Counted from the first letter of the stretch, positions 28,945 through 39,580 are shown. The stretch is DNA of 64,000 nucleotides from Photobacterium sanguinicancri (GCF_024346675.1 NZ_AP024850.1:2914001-2978000); one strand, 5' to 3'. Made by a program: numbers and translations. The notes: a model not told the origin generated them from the sequence alone.

Positions 28945-29385
28945 CTAGCTTCTGATCAATGCATTAGACGCAGTTTGGGTTGAATACAAGGTTACCGTTC
29001 CAGTATTACCTTCCCTATCTGCCCATGTCACATCAACACTCAAACGTTTTTGGAGAATATTCCCGCTACTATCTGTGATCTCATTGAGCTTAGTAACCTT
29101 ACTCTTAAACGACTCAAAGTTAGTTTTACAGGATTCTAAATTAGCCAACGTCAGCGTCACTGTTGCACCATTACACTTCACATCACCGCCAACGTTTTCC
29201 CATAAGTCTATTTGGCGCTGGGCGATACGCATCGCATGTAGCTGAAGCTCATTTTGTTCACTGCGCACTTCAACGTAACTCTGCAACTTCATCACAGACA
29301 CAAAAGAAATTGAGATCACCAGCACCGAGATTAAGACTTCAACTAAGCTAAAACCTCGTTGCTGATTAGGTAATTTAGAAGTCAT
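28945..29385 (-). CDS. pilV: Minor type IV pilin, PilV-like
   Basis: A 146-residue prepilin. The leader ends QQRG and is followed by FSLVEVLISVLVISISF, the typical methylation and helix segment cleaved by PilD-type peptidase. Two cysteines (VKCNG and ESCKT) may form a disulfide. By position and size it is the PilV-type minor pilin. It overlaps the upstream pilin gene by 11 bp and is the last gene of the operon. PilV proteins help start pilus assembly at the inner membrane. Confidence 0.85.
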   Translation of the reverse strand: MTSKLPNQQRGFSLVEVLISVLVISISFVSVMKLQSYVEVRSEQNELQLHAMRIAQRQIDLWENVGGDVKCNGATVTLTLANLESCKTNFESFKSKVTKLNEITDSSGNILQKRLSVDVTWADREGNTGTVTLYSTQTASNALIRS

Positions 29386-30685
29386 GCCAGCTACCCTCTA
29401 ACATCACGGTTTTACCGAAACGAGACTCTTCGTAGTCAACCTTGCCTTTGGAATAGCCCGGTGTAAAAGCACCTCTAATTGTACAAATACGATTTGGCGA
29501 ATCAAAAGTAAACGCACCTTGTGACTCAAATGCTCCATTAAAGAAAAATGGTTTCTTGGATAAATCTCCCCAAGGAGATGCTTCAGACTTTAGCGAATTG
29601 AGTTCCCAAAAAGCTAATAATTGTTCGTCTGTCATTTCATAATCGAACAAATATAAATTCCCATGAAAAGAAATATTACCTTTAACCGTTAATAACCCAT
29701 CTTTAACAACCAAGGTTAAAGCGATTTCATTCGGCTCAACTCTACCAGAACCAACGCCACTAAGGTCACAAGCACCTTCCACCCAAACATATCTTGTTAG
29801 CTGTGCTTCATAGCCCTGATGTTCATCTGCTTTTTTCTGCTCTGCTCGGTTGCGTTCTATTATTTCATTTATTTTAGATGCGCAATTTTTAGCGACAGAA
29901 ACAACTACAGGCTTTGATCCCCCCTTGCCATCTGGAAGATTAGCAACTTCTTCAGTTCCAAGTATGATTTCGTCAAATAAATTCTTTGCCTCTTGCCAAT
30001 TATCTCTATCTACAGCAAAGTTTTCTTTAAACAAATCCATATCCGCTATATTTTCTACAATATCTTTTTTATATATGCTACCTACAGTCTGATGAGAGCT
30101 ATTGCACTTAACTAAAGTGCCATCAGCTTCTTTCTTTTGCTTCCAGTCATCATCGATAGGATATTTAACGATTATGCCACCTTCAGTTATGACTTTTTTG
30201 CCACTCCTGATCGCAGAACAATTATATCCATTACCTTCTTTTGCGCCTTCAAAAGGGAACACGTCATAAGAGCCGATGAATTTAATTGTTCCAGATGAGC
30301 TAATTGTTGCTTGAGGTCCATTCATTGAAGATGATGTGAACAGCTGGCTCATGGTTGATTCAGCGTCATCATCCGTAGCAGTAGATGTGACTTTATAAGT
30401 ACTTGTTGCCGGTATCTGTATCGCAGTAATCACAGCGTCAACACAAAGCTTATAATCAATACTGGTTGGTTTTTGCCCTGATCTTAATATAATATCAACT
30501 GCGCATTGCAACCCACTGGCAGACATCGACTTTAGTTCTTGCGAAATTATTATGTTTTGTGTTTTTTTACTATTAAACAACTCAACAGATAACAAACTAA
30601 AAACGTACAACGCCATTATTAAAGAAATAACCACAGTAATTAATAACGTTGAAAAACCTTGTTCCATTTTCATATTCATATTCAT
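29375..30685 (-). CDS. PilX-like pilus assembly protein
   Basis: A 436-residue protein with an N-terminal hydrophobic helix after EQGFSTLLITVVISLIMALY, as in PilX-type minor pilins, but lacking a clean type III leader (the EQG before FSTL is degenerate). The long C-terminal part is predicted secreted and contains several cysteines (LQCAVD, YNCSAI, LVKCNSS, KNCASK, EGACDL, NRICTIR). PilX proteins are usually much shorter, so this is an enlarged or different member. Several ATG codons cluster at the start (ATGAATATGAATATG); the first at 30685 lies 2 bp after the pilW stop. Confidence 0.7.
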   Translation of the reverse strand: MNMNMKMEQGFSTLLITVVISLIMALYVFSLLSVELFNSKKTQNIIISQELKSMSASGLQCAVDIILRSGQKPTSIDYKLCVDAVITAIQIPATSTYKVTSTATDDDAESTMSQLFTSSSMNGPQATISSSGTIKFIGSYDVFPFEGAKEGNGYNCSAIRSGKKVITEGGIIVKYPIDDDWKQKKEADGTLVKCNSSHQTVGSIYKKDIVENIADMDLFKENFAVDRDNWQEAKNLFDEIILGTEEVANLPDGKGGSKPVVVSVAKNCASKINEIIERNRAEQKKADEHQGYEAQLTRYVWVEGACDLSGVGSGRVEPNEIALTLVVKDGLLTVKGNISFHGNLYLFDYEMTDEQLLAFWELNSLKSEASPWGDLSKKPFFFNGAFESQGAFTFDSPNRICTIRGAFTPGYSKGKVDYEESRFGKTVMLEGSWHDF

Positions 30686-30687
30686 AA

Positions 30688-31338
30688 TTAATAATCCACA
30701 TTATTAACAGCAATGTTTGTTATACGCGTTAAACTAACGTTATCAATATTACCGGTTAGAGTAATGGTGATATTTTGCTTCTTCCTTGATGTTCCAATGA
30801 CTTCTTCCCTCTGAATATCAAATTTAGAAATGCTAATCATGTCATTCTGATAATCCAGCCAATGGGTACCATCATTGCAACTCCAATTAGCAATACCGTT
30901 GTAATTACGATAAATTTCGAAAGACGTCTTACCACCGTTTTCAGTTTTTAACCGATAGCCTCGAGCATCACCATCACGAGGGGTTAGTACACCAAGTGAA
31001 GAGTCTTCGTTATAGGCAAAACGAATACAGGTTCCAGTTAATGCCGTCACTGAATCATTGATTGCGATGCTCGATTTATTAGCACCTGTAGCATCCGTGA
31101 GTAAATACCCATTGGCCGATTTACAATCACCACAGTAACCAGCCCTTTTTATTTCACCACTCATTAAATACACCAAGCTATCTAGCTCAGCACTTAATAT
31201 TGAACGTTTCACTTGTTGGTTACTCAATGCAACACTATGAAAGTAATTCGAGGTTACAACCGTAATCAGACCAAGCCCAATAGCACTAGATATCATTAGT
31301 TCTATTAGCGAAAAGCCTTTACTCAACCGCTTGTGCAT
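30688..31338 (-). CDS. pilW: Minor type IV pilin, PilW-like
   Basis: A 216-residue prepilin with leader MHKRLSKG followed by FSLIELMISSAIGLGLITVV. A CGDC motif (RAGYCGDCKS) and later cysteines are typical of PilW. It starts inside the end of the upstream pseudopilin gene (16-bp overlap), with GGGAGGG about 10 nt before the ATG. Confidence 0.87.
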   Translation of the reverse strand: MHKRLSKGFSLIELMISSAIGLGLITVVTSNYFHSVALSNQQVKRSILSAELDSLVYLMSGEIKRAGYCGDCKSANGYLLTDATGANKSSIAINDSVTALTGTCIRFAYNEDSSLGVLTPRDGDARGYRLKTENGGKTSFEIYRNYNGIANWSCNDGTHWLDYQNDMISISKFDIQREEVIGTSRKKQNITITLTGNIDNVSLTRITNIAVNNVDY

Positions 31339-31877
31339 AGCATTTTCCCTCCCCAAGCCTGATCGGAGCATGGATTAACTAAACCAATATTCGTGACCCT
31401 GATGCCAGAGATAACCTTTGTATCTGAATTACTTTGAAAAAGAACGCGTTTGTTTGTAGATGATTTCCCCGTTTGCGGACTGAATGAAAATAAAGCACCA
31501 TTAGAGATATCTGCTACGTTTCCCTGTCCATCAACCGTTTTCACTTTAAATTTAATATCATCATTAATTTTAAATAAAGAATATGTATGTGTTTTATTAT
31601 CACAGGTGGTATTTTCACCCACTCCTCTCATTCCTAGGCAATAATAACCAGGGGAAGTTGAATCATAATATACTTCAACATTTTTGTTTCTTTTTACTGC
31701 TTCATATTTCGCAAGCCGAACAAATCTAAATAACTCTTCTGATTTTGCTTTTATTTGATTATTGACGACTACAGTTTCAAAGCTAGGTACTGCAGCGGCT
31801 AAAACGATACCAACAATTGCGACAGTAAATAACAATTCTAATAATGTAATACCTTGGTTTCTCTTCCTGTCATACAT
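31323..31877 (-). CDS. fimT: GspH/FimT-like minor pilin
   Basis: A 184-residue pseudopilin with leader ending RNQG and helix ITLLELLFTVAIVGIVLAAAVPSF. The following FVRLAKYEAVKRNKNVEVYY segment is typical of GspH/FimT/FimU. It is the first gene of the four-gene minor-pilin operon. The arrangement next to dnaJ is conserved with V. cholerae. Confidence 0.88.
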   Translation of the reverse strand: MYDRKRNQGITLLELLFTVAIVGIVLAAAVPSFETVVVNNQIKAKSEELFRFVRLAKYEAVKRNKNVEVYYDSTSPGYYCLGMRGVGENTTCDNKTHTYSLFKINDDIKFKVKTVDGQGNVADISNGALFSFSPQTGKSSTNKRVLFQSNSDTKVISGIRVTNIGLVNPCSDQAWGGKMLCTSG

Positions 31878-31992
31878 ATGATTTTCAATTATTTAAATCT
31901 TGTAATTGAAATAAAAGTATCACAAGGTATAGATTGTCGTATTAAAACTGACTTTTATTTTAGAATCACTTCATAAAATGGATGTAATAGGT

Positions 31993-32409
31993 ATGTATGC
32001 TTTTCAAAAAGGAATGACATTGATTGAAATATTAATCGCTGTTGTGATTGTAGGGCTCATTAGTGCAATTGCTATTCCCGCCTACACCTCGCAAATCGAA
32101 AAATCACGGCGCGTAGAAGCACAAACAGGCCTGATTGAACTTCACCTGTGGGCAGAGCAATACTATACCGAGAATAAAAACTATCCAAACAGTGCTGATT
32201 TAAGTACAGGGCTTACGACTTGCTCTTCATGCACCTTATCAGATGAGTACACATTCAGTATCAATAATAGCGGTACTGGTACCCAACGGTTTGTATTAAA
32301 AGCTGCTGTAAATACAACAGGCCTCCAAAAAGGCGATCCTTGTAAGTCTTTGAGTATTGATGCGTCAGGTGCCAAGAAAGGCTCACCAAGCAGCGCTGAA
32401 TGCTGGTAA
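31993..32409 (+). CDS. pilE: Type IV pilin, PilE-like
   Basis: A 138-residue prepilin with short leader MYAFQKG and helix MTLIEILIAVVIVGLISAIAIPAY. The Tyr-rich segment EQYYTENKNYPNS follows, and cysteine pairs (TTCSSCTLS; DPCKS and AECW) suggest the D-region disulfide. I chose ATG 31993 because it gives the standard short leader; ATG 31978 is also in frame. It diverges from the fimT operon, so major and minor subunits are transcribed apart. Confidence 0.88.
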   Translation: MYAFQKGMTLIEILIAVVIVGLISAIAIPAYTSQIEKSRRVEAQTGLIELHLWAEQYYTENKNYPNSADLSTGLTTCSSCTLSDEYTFSINNSGTGTQRFVLKAAVNTTGLQKGDPCKSLSIDASGAKKGSPSSAECW

Positions 32410-32431
32410 TTAACACATATAACAGACACAA

Positions 32432-32467
32432 AAAAGCCGCCGAGTTATTAAACACGGCGGCTTTTCT
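32432..32467. terminator. Bidirectional terminator between pilE and dnaJ
   Basis: AAAAGCCGCCG (32432-32442) pairs with CGGCGGCTTTT (32455-32465), between convergent genes. Confidence 0.9.
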
Positions 32468-32488
32468 TTAACTTTGCGAGCTTAACGC

Positions 32489-33634
32489 TTAGCCAGTCAA
32501 ATCATCAAAGAACTTCTTCACACCATTGAAGAAACCTTCTGATTTAGGCTTGTGCTTGCTTGCTGCTTTACCACCAAAGCTTTCTTCAAGCTCTTGCAGT
32601 AACTCTTTCTGACGTGAGCTAAGGCTAACCGGTGTTTCTACAACTAGTTTGCAGATCAAATCACCTACCGCACCACCACGTACAGATTTAACACCCTTAC
32701 CACGCATACGGAACATACGGCCCGTTTGCGTTTCTGTTGGTACTTTCAGGTTTACACGGCCATCTAGAGTAGGGACTTCAACTTCGCCACCCAGTGCTGC
32801 CATTGTAAAGCTAACCGGTACTTCACAGTAAAGGTTGTTACCATCACGCTCGAAGATATGGTGCTCTGCTACGTGAACTTGTACATACAAGTCACCCGCT
32901 GGTGCACCAAACTCGCCCGCTTCACCTTCGCCAGTTAGACGAATACGGTCGCCAGTATCAACCCCTGCTGGGATTTTAACTGATAGCGTTTTGGTTTCTT
33001 CTTTACGGCCGTGACCATGACAAGTACCACAAGGGTCTTTAATGATCTTACCGCGACCATTACAGTGTGGACAGGTTTGCTGTACAGCAAAGAAGCCCTG
33101 ACGCATCTGTACTTGGCCTTGACCATGACATGTACCACAAGTGGTTGCTGAAGAACCTTTCTTCGCACCGCTGCCGTCACACGTATCACAGCCAACTAAT
33201 GTTGGTACACGAATCTCTTTAGAACAGCCACGTACAGCCTCTTCTAAAGTTAATTCCATGTTGTAGCGTAGATCTGCGCCACGCTGTTGACGTTGTTGTT
33301 GACGTCGGCCACCGCCGCCACCAAAGATATCGCCAAACACATCGCCGAAGATATCGCCGAAATCTGCACCACCACCGTAGCCGCCACCGCCGCCACCCAT
33401 ACCGCCTTGTTCAAAGGCTGCATGACCGTATTGGTCGTAAGCTGCTTTCTTCTGTGGATCCGTTAAGATTTCGTACGCCGTCTTAACTTCTTTGAATTTA
33501 TCAGCCGAGCTCTCATCGCCCTGATTACGGTCAGGGTGGAACTTCATGGCAAGACGCTTATACGCCTTTTTGATATCACGCTCTGATGCATCGCGACCGA
33601 CACCCAGAACTTCATATAAATCACGTTTTGACAT
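32489..33634 (-). CDS. dnaJ: Chaperone protein DnaJ
   Basis: A 381-residue Hsp40. The J domain has the HPD motif ([10 protein letters not shown]). The Gly/Phe-rich linker includes runs of six and five Gly and the repeated [14 protein letters not shown]. Four zinc-binding CxxCxGxG motifs follow ([32 protein letters not shown]), then the substrate domain. It stimulates DnaK ATP hydrolysis. ATG 33634 gives the canonical [12 protein letters not shown]; the in-frame ATG at 33646 is unlikely. It lies 88 bp after dnaK with a hairpin between. Confidence 0.98.
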   Translation of the reverse strand: MSKRDLYEVLGVGRDASERDIKKAYKRLAMKFHPDRNQGDESSADKFKEVKTAYEILTDPQKKAAYDQYGHAAFEQGGMGGGGGGYGGGADFGDIFGDVFGDIFGGGGGRRQQQRQQRGADLRYNMELTLEEAVRGCSKEIRVPTLVGCDTCDGSGAKKGSSATTCGTCHGQGQVQMRQGFFAVQQTCPHCNGRGKIIKDPCGTCHGHGRKEETKTLSVKIPAGVDTGDRIRLTGEGEAGEFGAPAGDLYVQVHVAEHHIFERDGNNLYCEVPVSFTMAALGGEVEVPTLDGRVNLKVPTETQTGRMFRMRGKGVKSVRGGAVGDLICKLVVETPVSLSSRQKELLQELEESFGGKAASKHKPKSEGFFNGVKKFFDDLTG

Positions 33635-33663
33635 ACTAAAAGTCACCCGCCTTTAATACAGCT

Positions 33664-33694
33664 ACGGGCGTGAGAGGTTCACTCTAACGCCCGT
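33664..33694 (-). promoter_or_regulatory. Hairpin between dnaK and dnaJ
   Basis: ACGGGCGT (33664-33671) pairs with ACGCCCGT (33687-33694); GAGAG and CTCT inside the loop can extend the stem. There is no poly-T, so an mRNA processing or stability element is more likely than a terminator. Confidence 0.6.
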
Positions 33695-33722
33695 GCAGAA
33701 ATAAGATTATGAATTAACTATC

Positions 33723-35642
33723 TTATTTTTTTTCGTCTTTAACTTCTTCGAATTCAGCGTCAACTACGTTGTCATCTTGTGGTTGAGCTTGCTCTGCGCC
33801 ACCAGCTTGCGCTTGTTGTGCTTGAGCTTGTTGCTGAGCGATTTCCATTAGCTTTTGAGCAGCAGTCATAAGTGCTTGAACTTTAGCGTCGATAGCTTCT
33901 TTATCTTCGCCACCTTTCACTTCTTCTAGCTCTTTGATTGCTACTTCAATTTTTTCTTTCTCGTCAGCTGGAAGTGCATCACCTGCTTCTTCAATTTGCT
34001 TACGAGTGCCGTGGATCATTTGGTCAGCTTGGTTACGTACAGTCACTAACTCTTCGAACTTTTTGTCCGCTTCTTTGTTAGCTTCTGCTTCTTGAACCAT
34101 TTTTTCGATTTCTTCTTCAGAAAGACCGCCAGATGCCTGGATAGTGATCTTCTGCTCTTTACCTGTTTGCTTGTCTTTAGCAGACACGTTCAGGATACCA
34201 TCAGCATCTAGGTCGAATGTTACTTCGATTTGTGGCATGCCACGTGCTGCTGCTTGGATACCTTCTAGGTTAAATTGACCTAGAGACTTGTTGTAAGTCG
34301 CTTGCTTACGCTCACCTTGAAGCACGTGGATAGTTACCGCGCTTTGGTTGTCTTCAGCAGTCGAGAACACTTGATCCGCTTTTGTTGGGATAGTTGTGTT
34401 TTTCTCGATTAGCTTAGTCATCACGCCGCCCATCGTTTCGATACCGAAAGATAGAGGAGTAACATCTAGAAGAAGAACGTCTTTAACGTCGCCCGCTAGA
34501 ACACCACCTTGAACAGCAGCACCTACAGCAACCGCTTCATCAGGGTTCACGTCTTTACGTGGTTCTTTACCGAAGAACTCAGTAACTTTAGCTTGAACCA
34601 TAGGCATACGTGTTTGACCACCTACTAGGATAACATCAGTGATGTCGCCTACAGATAGGTCTGCATCTGCTAGTGCTACTTTTAGTGGCTCTAGAGAACG
34701 TTGAACTAGGTCTTCAACTAGTGATTCTAGTTTCGCACGTGTCACTTTAACGTTCATGTGCTTAGGACCAGTTGCATCAGCAGTAACGTAAGGAAGGTTT
34801 ACGTCAGTTTGCTGTGCAGAAGATAGTTCAATCTTCGCTTTTTCAGCTGCTTCTTTAACACGCTGCATAGCAAGAGGATCGTTCTTAAGGTTGATGCCTT
34901 GCTCTTTTTTGAATTCGTCTACTAAGTAGTTGATCATGCGGTTATCGAAATCTTCACCACCAAGGTGTGTATCACCGTTAGTTGCTAGAACTTCAAATGT
35001 TTTCTCGCCTTCAACTTCATCGATTTCGATGATAGAGATATCGAATGTACCACCACCAAGGTCGTAAACCGCGATAGTGCGATCGCCACCTTGCTTATCA
35101 AGACCGTAAGCTAGTGCAGCAGCTGTTGGTTCGTTGATGATACGTTTAACATCTAGACCTGCGATACGGCCAGCATCTTTCGTTGCTTGACGCTGTGCAT
35201 CGTTAAAGTAAGCAGGTACGGTTACAACTGCGCCAGTTACTGCCTCACCAAGGTAGTCTTCTGCAGTCTTTTTCATTTTCTTAAGTACTTCAGCAGATAC
35301 TTGAGGAGCAGCCATTTTTTGGCCTTTCGCTTCTACCCATGCATCGCCGTTGTCAGCCTTAACAATTTTGAAAGGCATGATTTCGATATCGCGCTGTACT
35401 TCTTCGTCTTCAAAACGACGACCGATAAGACGCTTGATAGCGAAAAGGGTGTTCTCAGGGTTAGTTACCGCCTGACGCTTAGCTGGTTGACCAACTAATG
35501 TTTCACCATCTTGAGTGTAAGCAATAACAGATGCCGTTGTACGCTCACCTTCTGCGTTTTCAATTACACGTGGTTTGTCACCATCAAGTACTGCAACACA
35601 AGAGTTAGTTGTACCCAAGTCAATACCAATGATTCTACCCAT
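33723..35642 (-). CDS. dnaK: Chaperone protein DnaK
   Basis: The 639-residue Hsp70. It has nucleotide-binding motifs [30 protein letters not shown] and [13 protein letters not shown], then the linker [10 protein letters not shown], the substrate-binding domain, and the acidic C-terminal EEVKDEKK tail that follows a Gln/Ala-rich stretch. It folds and protects proteins together with DnaJ and GrpE. A sigma-32-type promoter lies about 110 bp upstream. Codon use is strongly biased, as for a highly expressed gene. Confidence 0.99.
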   Translation of the reverse strand: MGRIIGIDLGTTNSCVAVLDGDKPRVIENAEGERTTASVIAYTQDGETLVGQPAKRQAVTNPENTLFAIKRLIGRRFEDEEVQRDIEIMPFKIVKADNGDAWVEAKGQKMAAPQVSAEVLKKMKKTAEDYLGEAVTGAVVTVPAYFNDAQRQATKDAGRIAGLDVKRIINEPTAAALAYGLDKQGGDRTIAVYDLGGGTFDISIIEIDEVEGEKTFEVLATNGDTHLGGEDFDNRMINYLVDEFKKEQGINLKNDPLAMQRVKEAAEKAKIELSSAQQTDVNLPYVTADATGPKHMNVKVTRAKLESLVEDLVQRSLEPLKVALADADLSVGDITDVILVGGQTRMPMVQAKVTEFFGKEPRKDVNPDEAVAVGAAVQGGVLAGDVKDVLLLDVTPLSFGIETMGGVMTKLIEKNTTIPTKADQVFSTAEDNQSAVTIHVLQGERKQATYNKSLGQFNLEGIQAAARGMPQIEVTFDLDADGILNVSAKDKQTGKEQKITIQASGGLSEEEIEKMVQEAEANKEADKKFEELVTVRNQADQMIHGTRKQIEEAGDALPADEKEKIEVAIKELEEVKGGEDKEAIDAKVQALMTAAQKLMEIAQQQAQAQQAQAGGAEQAQPQDDNVVDAEFEEVKDEKK

Positions 35643-35751
35643 CAGGCTTTCTCCGAAATTCGTTTAATTGTGCTAACTAGCAACACATCTTCAATGCCAC
35701 TAGCAATTGGGCTATGCCCGAAAAATATCTTTACGATGTCGTATGACTAAT

Positions 35752-35779
35752 AAATAAGGTCAGCCGACAGCTTTTCAAG
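35752..35779 (-). promoter_or_regulatory. Sigma-32-type promoter of dnaK-dnaJ
   Basis: On the minus strand CTTGAA (35779-35774), a 14-bp spacer and CCTTATTT (35759-35752). Compare the sigma-32 consensus CTTGAAA and CCCCATNT. The -35 matches perfectly and the -10 partly. Confidence 0.65.
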
Positions 35780-35800
35780 GGGACCCAAGAAAAAAAATGC

Positions 35801-35830
35801 AAAAAAAATAAAAAGCCCGCCGTAGCGAGC
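35801..35830 (-). terminator. Terminator after grpE
   Basis: On the minus strand GCTCGC, loop TACG, GCGGGC, followed by TTTTTATTTTTTTT. It separates the grpE and dnaK transcripts, so the two genes are independently promoted. Confidence 0.8.
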
Positions 35831-35852
35831 CTTATTTAATTGCTCGCAACGA

Positions 35853-36476
35853 TTACGCTTGCGTATCAATGTTACCCGCAGGGGCTTTCGATACCATTAC
35901 CATCGCAGGGCGAATAACACGACCGTTAAGTTCGTAACCTTTTTGCATAACTAACATTACTGAGTTAGGTGCAAAATCAGCACTTTCTTGAATCGTCATC
36001 GCTTGGTGGAATTCAGGGTTAAACGCTTCGCCCATTGGGTCAATTTGCTTAAGGCCGAATTTCTCAACCGTGCTTGTCATGGTTTTCAGTGTTAGTTCAA
36101 CACCTTCAAGCATTGGCTTCAGTGCTTCATCGTTTTTGTCTGTCATTTCGATAGCACGTTCCATGTTATCGATAACAGGCAGTAGCTCTTCAGCAAACTT
36201 GTTAAGCGCAAACTTACGCGCTTTATCAATTTCTTGCTCGCTACGGCGACGAACGTTTTCACCTTCAGCGCGAGCGCGTAATGACGCATCAACCGCATCT
36301 TTCGCTTTCGCATCGCTTGCTAGCAACGCCGCTTCTAATTCAGCAATACGTGCTGCTTGCAGTTCTTCCATTGTCATTTCAACAACTTCTTCCTCAGCAG
36401 ATACAGTCTCAGCCGTGTCTACAGTGTTTTCCTGCTGTAGTTGCTCGTCCTGTACTTTTTTCTCTTCGTTGCTCAT
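35853..36476 (-). CDS. grpE: Nucleotide exchange factor GrpE
   Basis: A 207-residue DnaK cofactor that releases ADP. A disordered acidic N-terminus is followed by a long coiled coil (about residues 40-110, with [21 protein letters not shown]). The C-terminal beta-wing includes [12 protein letters not shown] and [14 protein letters not shown] 36476 (MSNEEKK) has GGAGAAG upstream; a longer in-frame ATG at 36509 is unlikely. The gene precedes dnaK with its own promoter. Confidence 0.97.
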   Translation of the reverse strand: MSNEEKKVQDEQLQQENTVDTAETVSAEEEVVEMTMEELQAARIAELEAALLASDAKAKDAVDASLRARAEGENVRRRSEQEIDKARKFALNKFAEELLPVIDNMERAIEMTDKNDEALKPMLEGVELTLKTMTSTVEKFGLKQIDPMGEAFNPEFHQAMTIQESADFAPNSVMLVMQKGYELNGRVIRPAMVMVSKAPAGNIDTQA

Positions 36477-36563
36477 GCTTTCGCTTCTCCGCCAAGATAT
36501 TGAGTTCAAAATATTGTGCGGGATTTAAACATTAAACCCCACACAAAAAACAGTCTTGCGCAT

Positions 36564-36592
36564 ATTATGGGGATGAACTTCAATGATTCAAG
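36564..36592 (-). promoter_or_regulatory. Sigma-32 promoter of grpE
   Basis: On the minus strand CTTGAA (36592-36587), 14-bp spacer, CCCCATAAT (36572-36564): a full match to the heat-shock sigma-factor consensus, with the same spacing as at dnaK. Confidence 0.85.
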
Positions 36593-36671
36593 CTGATATC
36601 GTTCACAAAGCGCGACATTCTTCTCGTCCAAAGGCTATACTGCCTCCACTATCACCCGTCGGATCAAGGAC

Positions 36672-37553
36672 ATGAAGCGCATTTTTGACACTGTCGCATT
36701 AATTGGTAAACCGAGAAATCCAGATGCCTTACAAACCCATAAAGCACTGTACGATTGGCTTACGGAAAAAAAATATAATGTGTTAGTTGATCACCGCCTT
36801 GAAAACGAGATCGACGTCCCCGCCGATTGTTTTTGTGATTTACTCACTATAGGTGACAAAGCCAACCTCGCCATCGTGGTGGGTGGCGACGGCAATATGC
36901 TGGGCGCTGCACGGGTACTTTCCCGATTCGACATCGCCGTAATCGGGGTGAATCGCGGCAACCTAGGGTTCTTAACCGACCTAGACCCAGATACCTTTGA
37001 TCAAGAGCTAGCAGCCGTACTGCAAGGTGAATTTGTCAGCGAGCAACGCTTTTTATTGGAAGCGGAAGTACACCGCCATGGCCAAATAAAAAGCCGCAAT
37101 GCCGCTTTAAACGAAGCGGTATTACACCCCGGCAAAGTCGCGCACATGATAGAGTTTGAAGTCTATATCGACGAAGCCTTTGCTTTTTCACAGCGCTCAG
37201 ATGGCTTAATTATCGCGACCCCGACAGGCTCAACGGCGTATTCATTATCTGGCGGTGGCCCGATTTTATCACCCAGCTTAAACGCCATTACCTTGGTGCC
37301 TATGTTCCCGCACACCCTCTCAAGCCGCCCATTAGTGGTTGATGGTAACCGCCGGATCAAATTATTGGTTTCGCCAGATAACGGCAGTACCCTTGAAGTA
37401 AGTTGTGATGGGCAGGTGTCGTTACCGGTTAGCCCAGGCGATGAAATTCATATTTATCAGAGCCCTGAATGCTTGCAACTGATCCACCCGAAAAACTACA
37501 GCTACTATGAAGTGCTTCGTGGCAAGCTAGGTTGGTCGAGCAAGTTGTTCTAA
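36672..37553 (+). CDS. nadK: NAD kinase
   Basis: A 293-residue enzyme that makes NADP from NAD and ATP in the cytosol. The signature [12 protein letters not shown] is present, followed by [14 protein letters not shown] and the [16 protein letters not shown] loop. Its length equals the E. coli enzyme (292). It diverges from grpE and has a terminator downstream (GCCAGC/GCTGGC plus six T residues). Confidence 0.98.
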   Translation: MKRIFDTVALIGKPRNPDALQTHKALYDWLTEKKYNVLVDHRLENEIDVPADCFCDLLTIGDKANLAIVVGGDGNMLGAARVLSRFDIAVIGVNRGNLGFLTDLDPDTFDQELAAVLQGEFVSEQRFLLEAEVHRHGQIKSRNAALNEAVLHPGKVAHMIEFEVYIDEAFAFSQRSDGLIIATPTGSTAYSLSGGGPILSPSLNAITLVPMFPHTLSSRPLVVDGNRRIKLLVSPDNGSTLEVSCDGQVSLPVSPGDEIHIYQSPECLQLIHPKNYSYYEVLRGKLGWSSKLF

Positions 37554-37592
37554 CCCTGTATATCGCGGATACACAGTAAACCACACCATACT

Positions 37593-37618
37593 AAGCCAGC
37601 CATCGCGCTGGCTTTTTT
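37593..37618 (+). terminator. Rho-independent terminator of nadK
   Basis: GCCAGC (37595-37600) pairs with GCTGGC (37607-37612), then TTTTTT. Confidence 0.85.
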
Positions 37619-37712
37619 GCATTTCGTCGTTCAAATATTTCACTAACTATCATTAAGTTAGATAAAAAATGAGCACTCTCCTTCTTTCATCACAAAAATG
37701 TGCACAGGTATC

Positions 37713-37754
37713 TTTACTGTACGTAGATACAGTATATACTGTATGAAAACACAG
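37713..37754 (+). promoter_or_regulatory. recN promoter with two LexA boxes
   Basis: Box 1 is CTGTACGTAGATACAG (37717-37732); box 2 is CTGTATGAAAACACAG (37739-37754). Both are CTG-N10-CAG. A -10 TATACT (37735-37740) lies between them, with a -35-like TTTACT (37713-37718) at 16-bp spacing. LexA bound here would cover the promoter, as at E. coli recN. Confidence 0.88.
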
Positions 37755-37778
37755 GTGTTGATTTAAACAGGTGAACAC

Positions 37779-39446
37779 ATGCTCGCTCATATGACGATCT
37801 CTAACTTTGCTATTGTCAAAAGTCTTGAATTTGAACTTAAGTCAGGAATGACCACCATTACTGGTGAAACTGGTGCTGGTAAATCCATTGCAATTGATGC
37901 TTTAGGCTTATGCTTGGGCGATCGCGCAGAAGCTTGCATGGTTCGCCCGAATGAAGACAAAGCTGAAATTTCAGCCGCGTTTTCACTGGCCAATAACCAA
38001 GCCGCCCGTCGCTGGTTAGAAGACAACGAATTGTGTGATGGCGACGAATGTATATTACGCCGCGTGATCACTAAAGAAGGTCGTTCACGTGGTTTTATCA
38101 ACGGCAGCCCTGTACCTGCTTCACAACAAAAAGCCCTTGGCCAACTGCTGATCAACATCCATGGTCAGCATGCTCACCAACAACTGATGCGTGCCGATCA
38201 CCAACAGCAAATGCTGGATCAATACGCTGGTCACCACGTATTAATGGACAAAACGCGCCAAGCATACCAAGTGTGGCGTCAGGCCAGTAACGAGCTAAAA
38301 CGCTTAAGCCAAAGCCGTGAAGAAAACGAAGCCCAAAAGCAATTAATTCAATACCAAGTGAAAGAACTGGATGAATTAGCACTGGGTGAAGACGAATACC
38401 AAGAGATCGAAGAAGAGCACAAACGCCTATCCAATTCAGGTGAACTGGCAATGTCGAGCCAAAGTGCCTTAGCAATTTTGTACGATAACGACGATGGCAA
38501 TGCCTTGCAATTACTGCAAATGGCCAGCCAGCAAGTGTGCGCCCTTGGCGAGCTAGATAGCCAGCTTAATACCGTGCCACAGATGCTGGAAGAAGCGATC
38601 ATCCAAGTACAAGAAGCCAGCCAAGAACTGCGCTGTTATTTAGATGCGATGGACATGGATCCGCAACGCCTTGTTTATCTTGAAGAGCGATTAGCCAAGA
38701 TCATGTCGTTGGCACGTAAGCACTACGTCATGCCCGCAGAGCTATACCAAAAACATCAAGATCTGCTTAAAGAGCTAGAAGACTTAGATTGTAGCGACGA
38801 ACGCCTAGACGGCCTCGCCGACGAAGTAGAAGTAAAACGCCAACAATTTATTGCCCGCGCAGAAAAGCTCAGCAAAAGTCGCCAGCGTTACGCCAAAGAA
38901 TTGGATAAGAAAATCTCTGACAGCATGCACCAACTGAGCATGGAGCACGGTATTTTCAATATCGACATTCAAAGCGACGCGACAGGAATGCTTAGCCCGC
39001 TGGGTTTCGACACCATTACCTTCTTGGTATCAACCAACCCGGGCCAACCTTTGCAGCCACTGGGTAAAGTGGCATCAGGGGGTGAGCTATCGCGTATATC
39101 ACTGGCAATCCAAGTGATCACCGCCCAAAAAGTAGAAACACCAAGCCTGATTTTCGATGAAGTCGATGTGGGCATCAGTGGCCCGACGGCAGCGATTGTG
39201 GGAAAAATGCTGCGCACCTTGGGAGAATCCACCCAAGTCATGTGTGTTACTCACTTACCGCAAGTGGCTGGTTGTGGCCACCAACAAATGTTTGTGGCGA
39301 AAACCGCCTCTAACGGCCAGACAGAAACCAGCATGCGCCCATTGCAGCAAGATGACCGCGTTGCTGAATTGGCACGCCTATTGGGTGGCAGCGAAATCAC
39401 CGAACGCACCTTAGCCAACGCAAAAGAATTGCTGATTGCGGCATAG
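37779..39446 (+). CDS. recN: DNA repair protein RecN
   Basis: A 555-residue SMC-like ATPase that acts in double-strand break repair. Walker A is [14 protein letters not shown], the QHAHQQLMR segment follows, coiled-coil arms fill the middle, and the C-terminal half carries [16 protein letters not shown] with Walker [22 protein letters not shown] lies 6 nt before the ATG. It is SOS-controlled by the two LexA boxes upstream. Confidence 0.98.
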   Translation: MLAHMTISNFAIVKSLEFELKSGMTTITGETGAGKSIAIDALGLCLGDRAEACMVRPNEDKAEISAAFSLANNQAARRWLEDNELCDGDECILRRVITKEGRSRGFINGSPVPASQQKALGQLLINIHGQHAHQQLMRADHQQQMLDQYAGHHVLMDKTRQAYQVWRQASNELKRLSQSREENEAQKQLIQYQVKELDELALGEDEYQEIEEEHKRLSNSGELAMSSQSALAILYDNDDGNALQLLQMASQQVCALGELDSQLNTVPQMLEEAIIQVQEASQELRCYLDAMDMDPQRLVYLEERLAKIMSLARKHYVMPAELYQKHQDLLKELEDLDCSDERLDGLADEVEVKRQQFIARAEKLSKSRQRYAKELDKKISDSMHQLSMEHGIFNIDIQSDATGMLSPLGFDTITFLVSTNPGQPLQPLGKVASGGELSRISLAIQVITAQKVETPSLIFDEVDVGISGPTAAIVGKMLRTLGESTQVMCVTHLPQVAGCGHQQMFVAKTASNGQTETSMRPLQQDDRVAELARLLGGSEITERTLANAKELLIAA

Positions 39447-39549
39447 CTAATATTTATCAGCAATCTATTTTCAGCGCCTACCCCGACAACGTGATAAAAT
39501 AACCAGTACTGCCATGCAACTAATTAAAGTAATGGCAGTCTGTATACTT

Positions 39550-39580
39550 AACCAATACCAAAGCTGGTATTGTATTGGTT
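39550..39580. repeat. Imperfect hairpin repeat (TTGGTAT type)
   Basis: AACCAATACCA (39550-39560) faces TGGTATTGTATTGGTT (39565-39580), giving inner ATACCA/TGGTAT and outer AACCAATA/TATTGGTT pairing. It is related to the repeat at 1673-1700. Confidence 0.6.

Noticed and set aside
36070..36528. 152-codon plus-strand frame opposite grpE
   Set aside because: Ser-rich mirror of the Glu/Lys-rich coiled coil of GrpE; antisense artefact.
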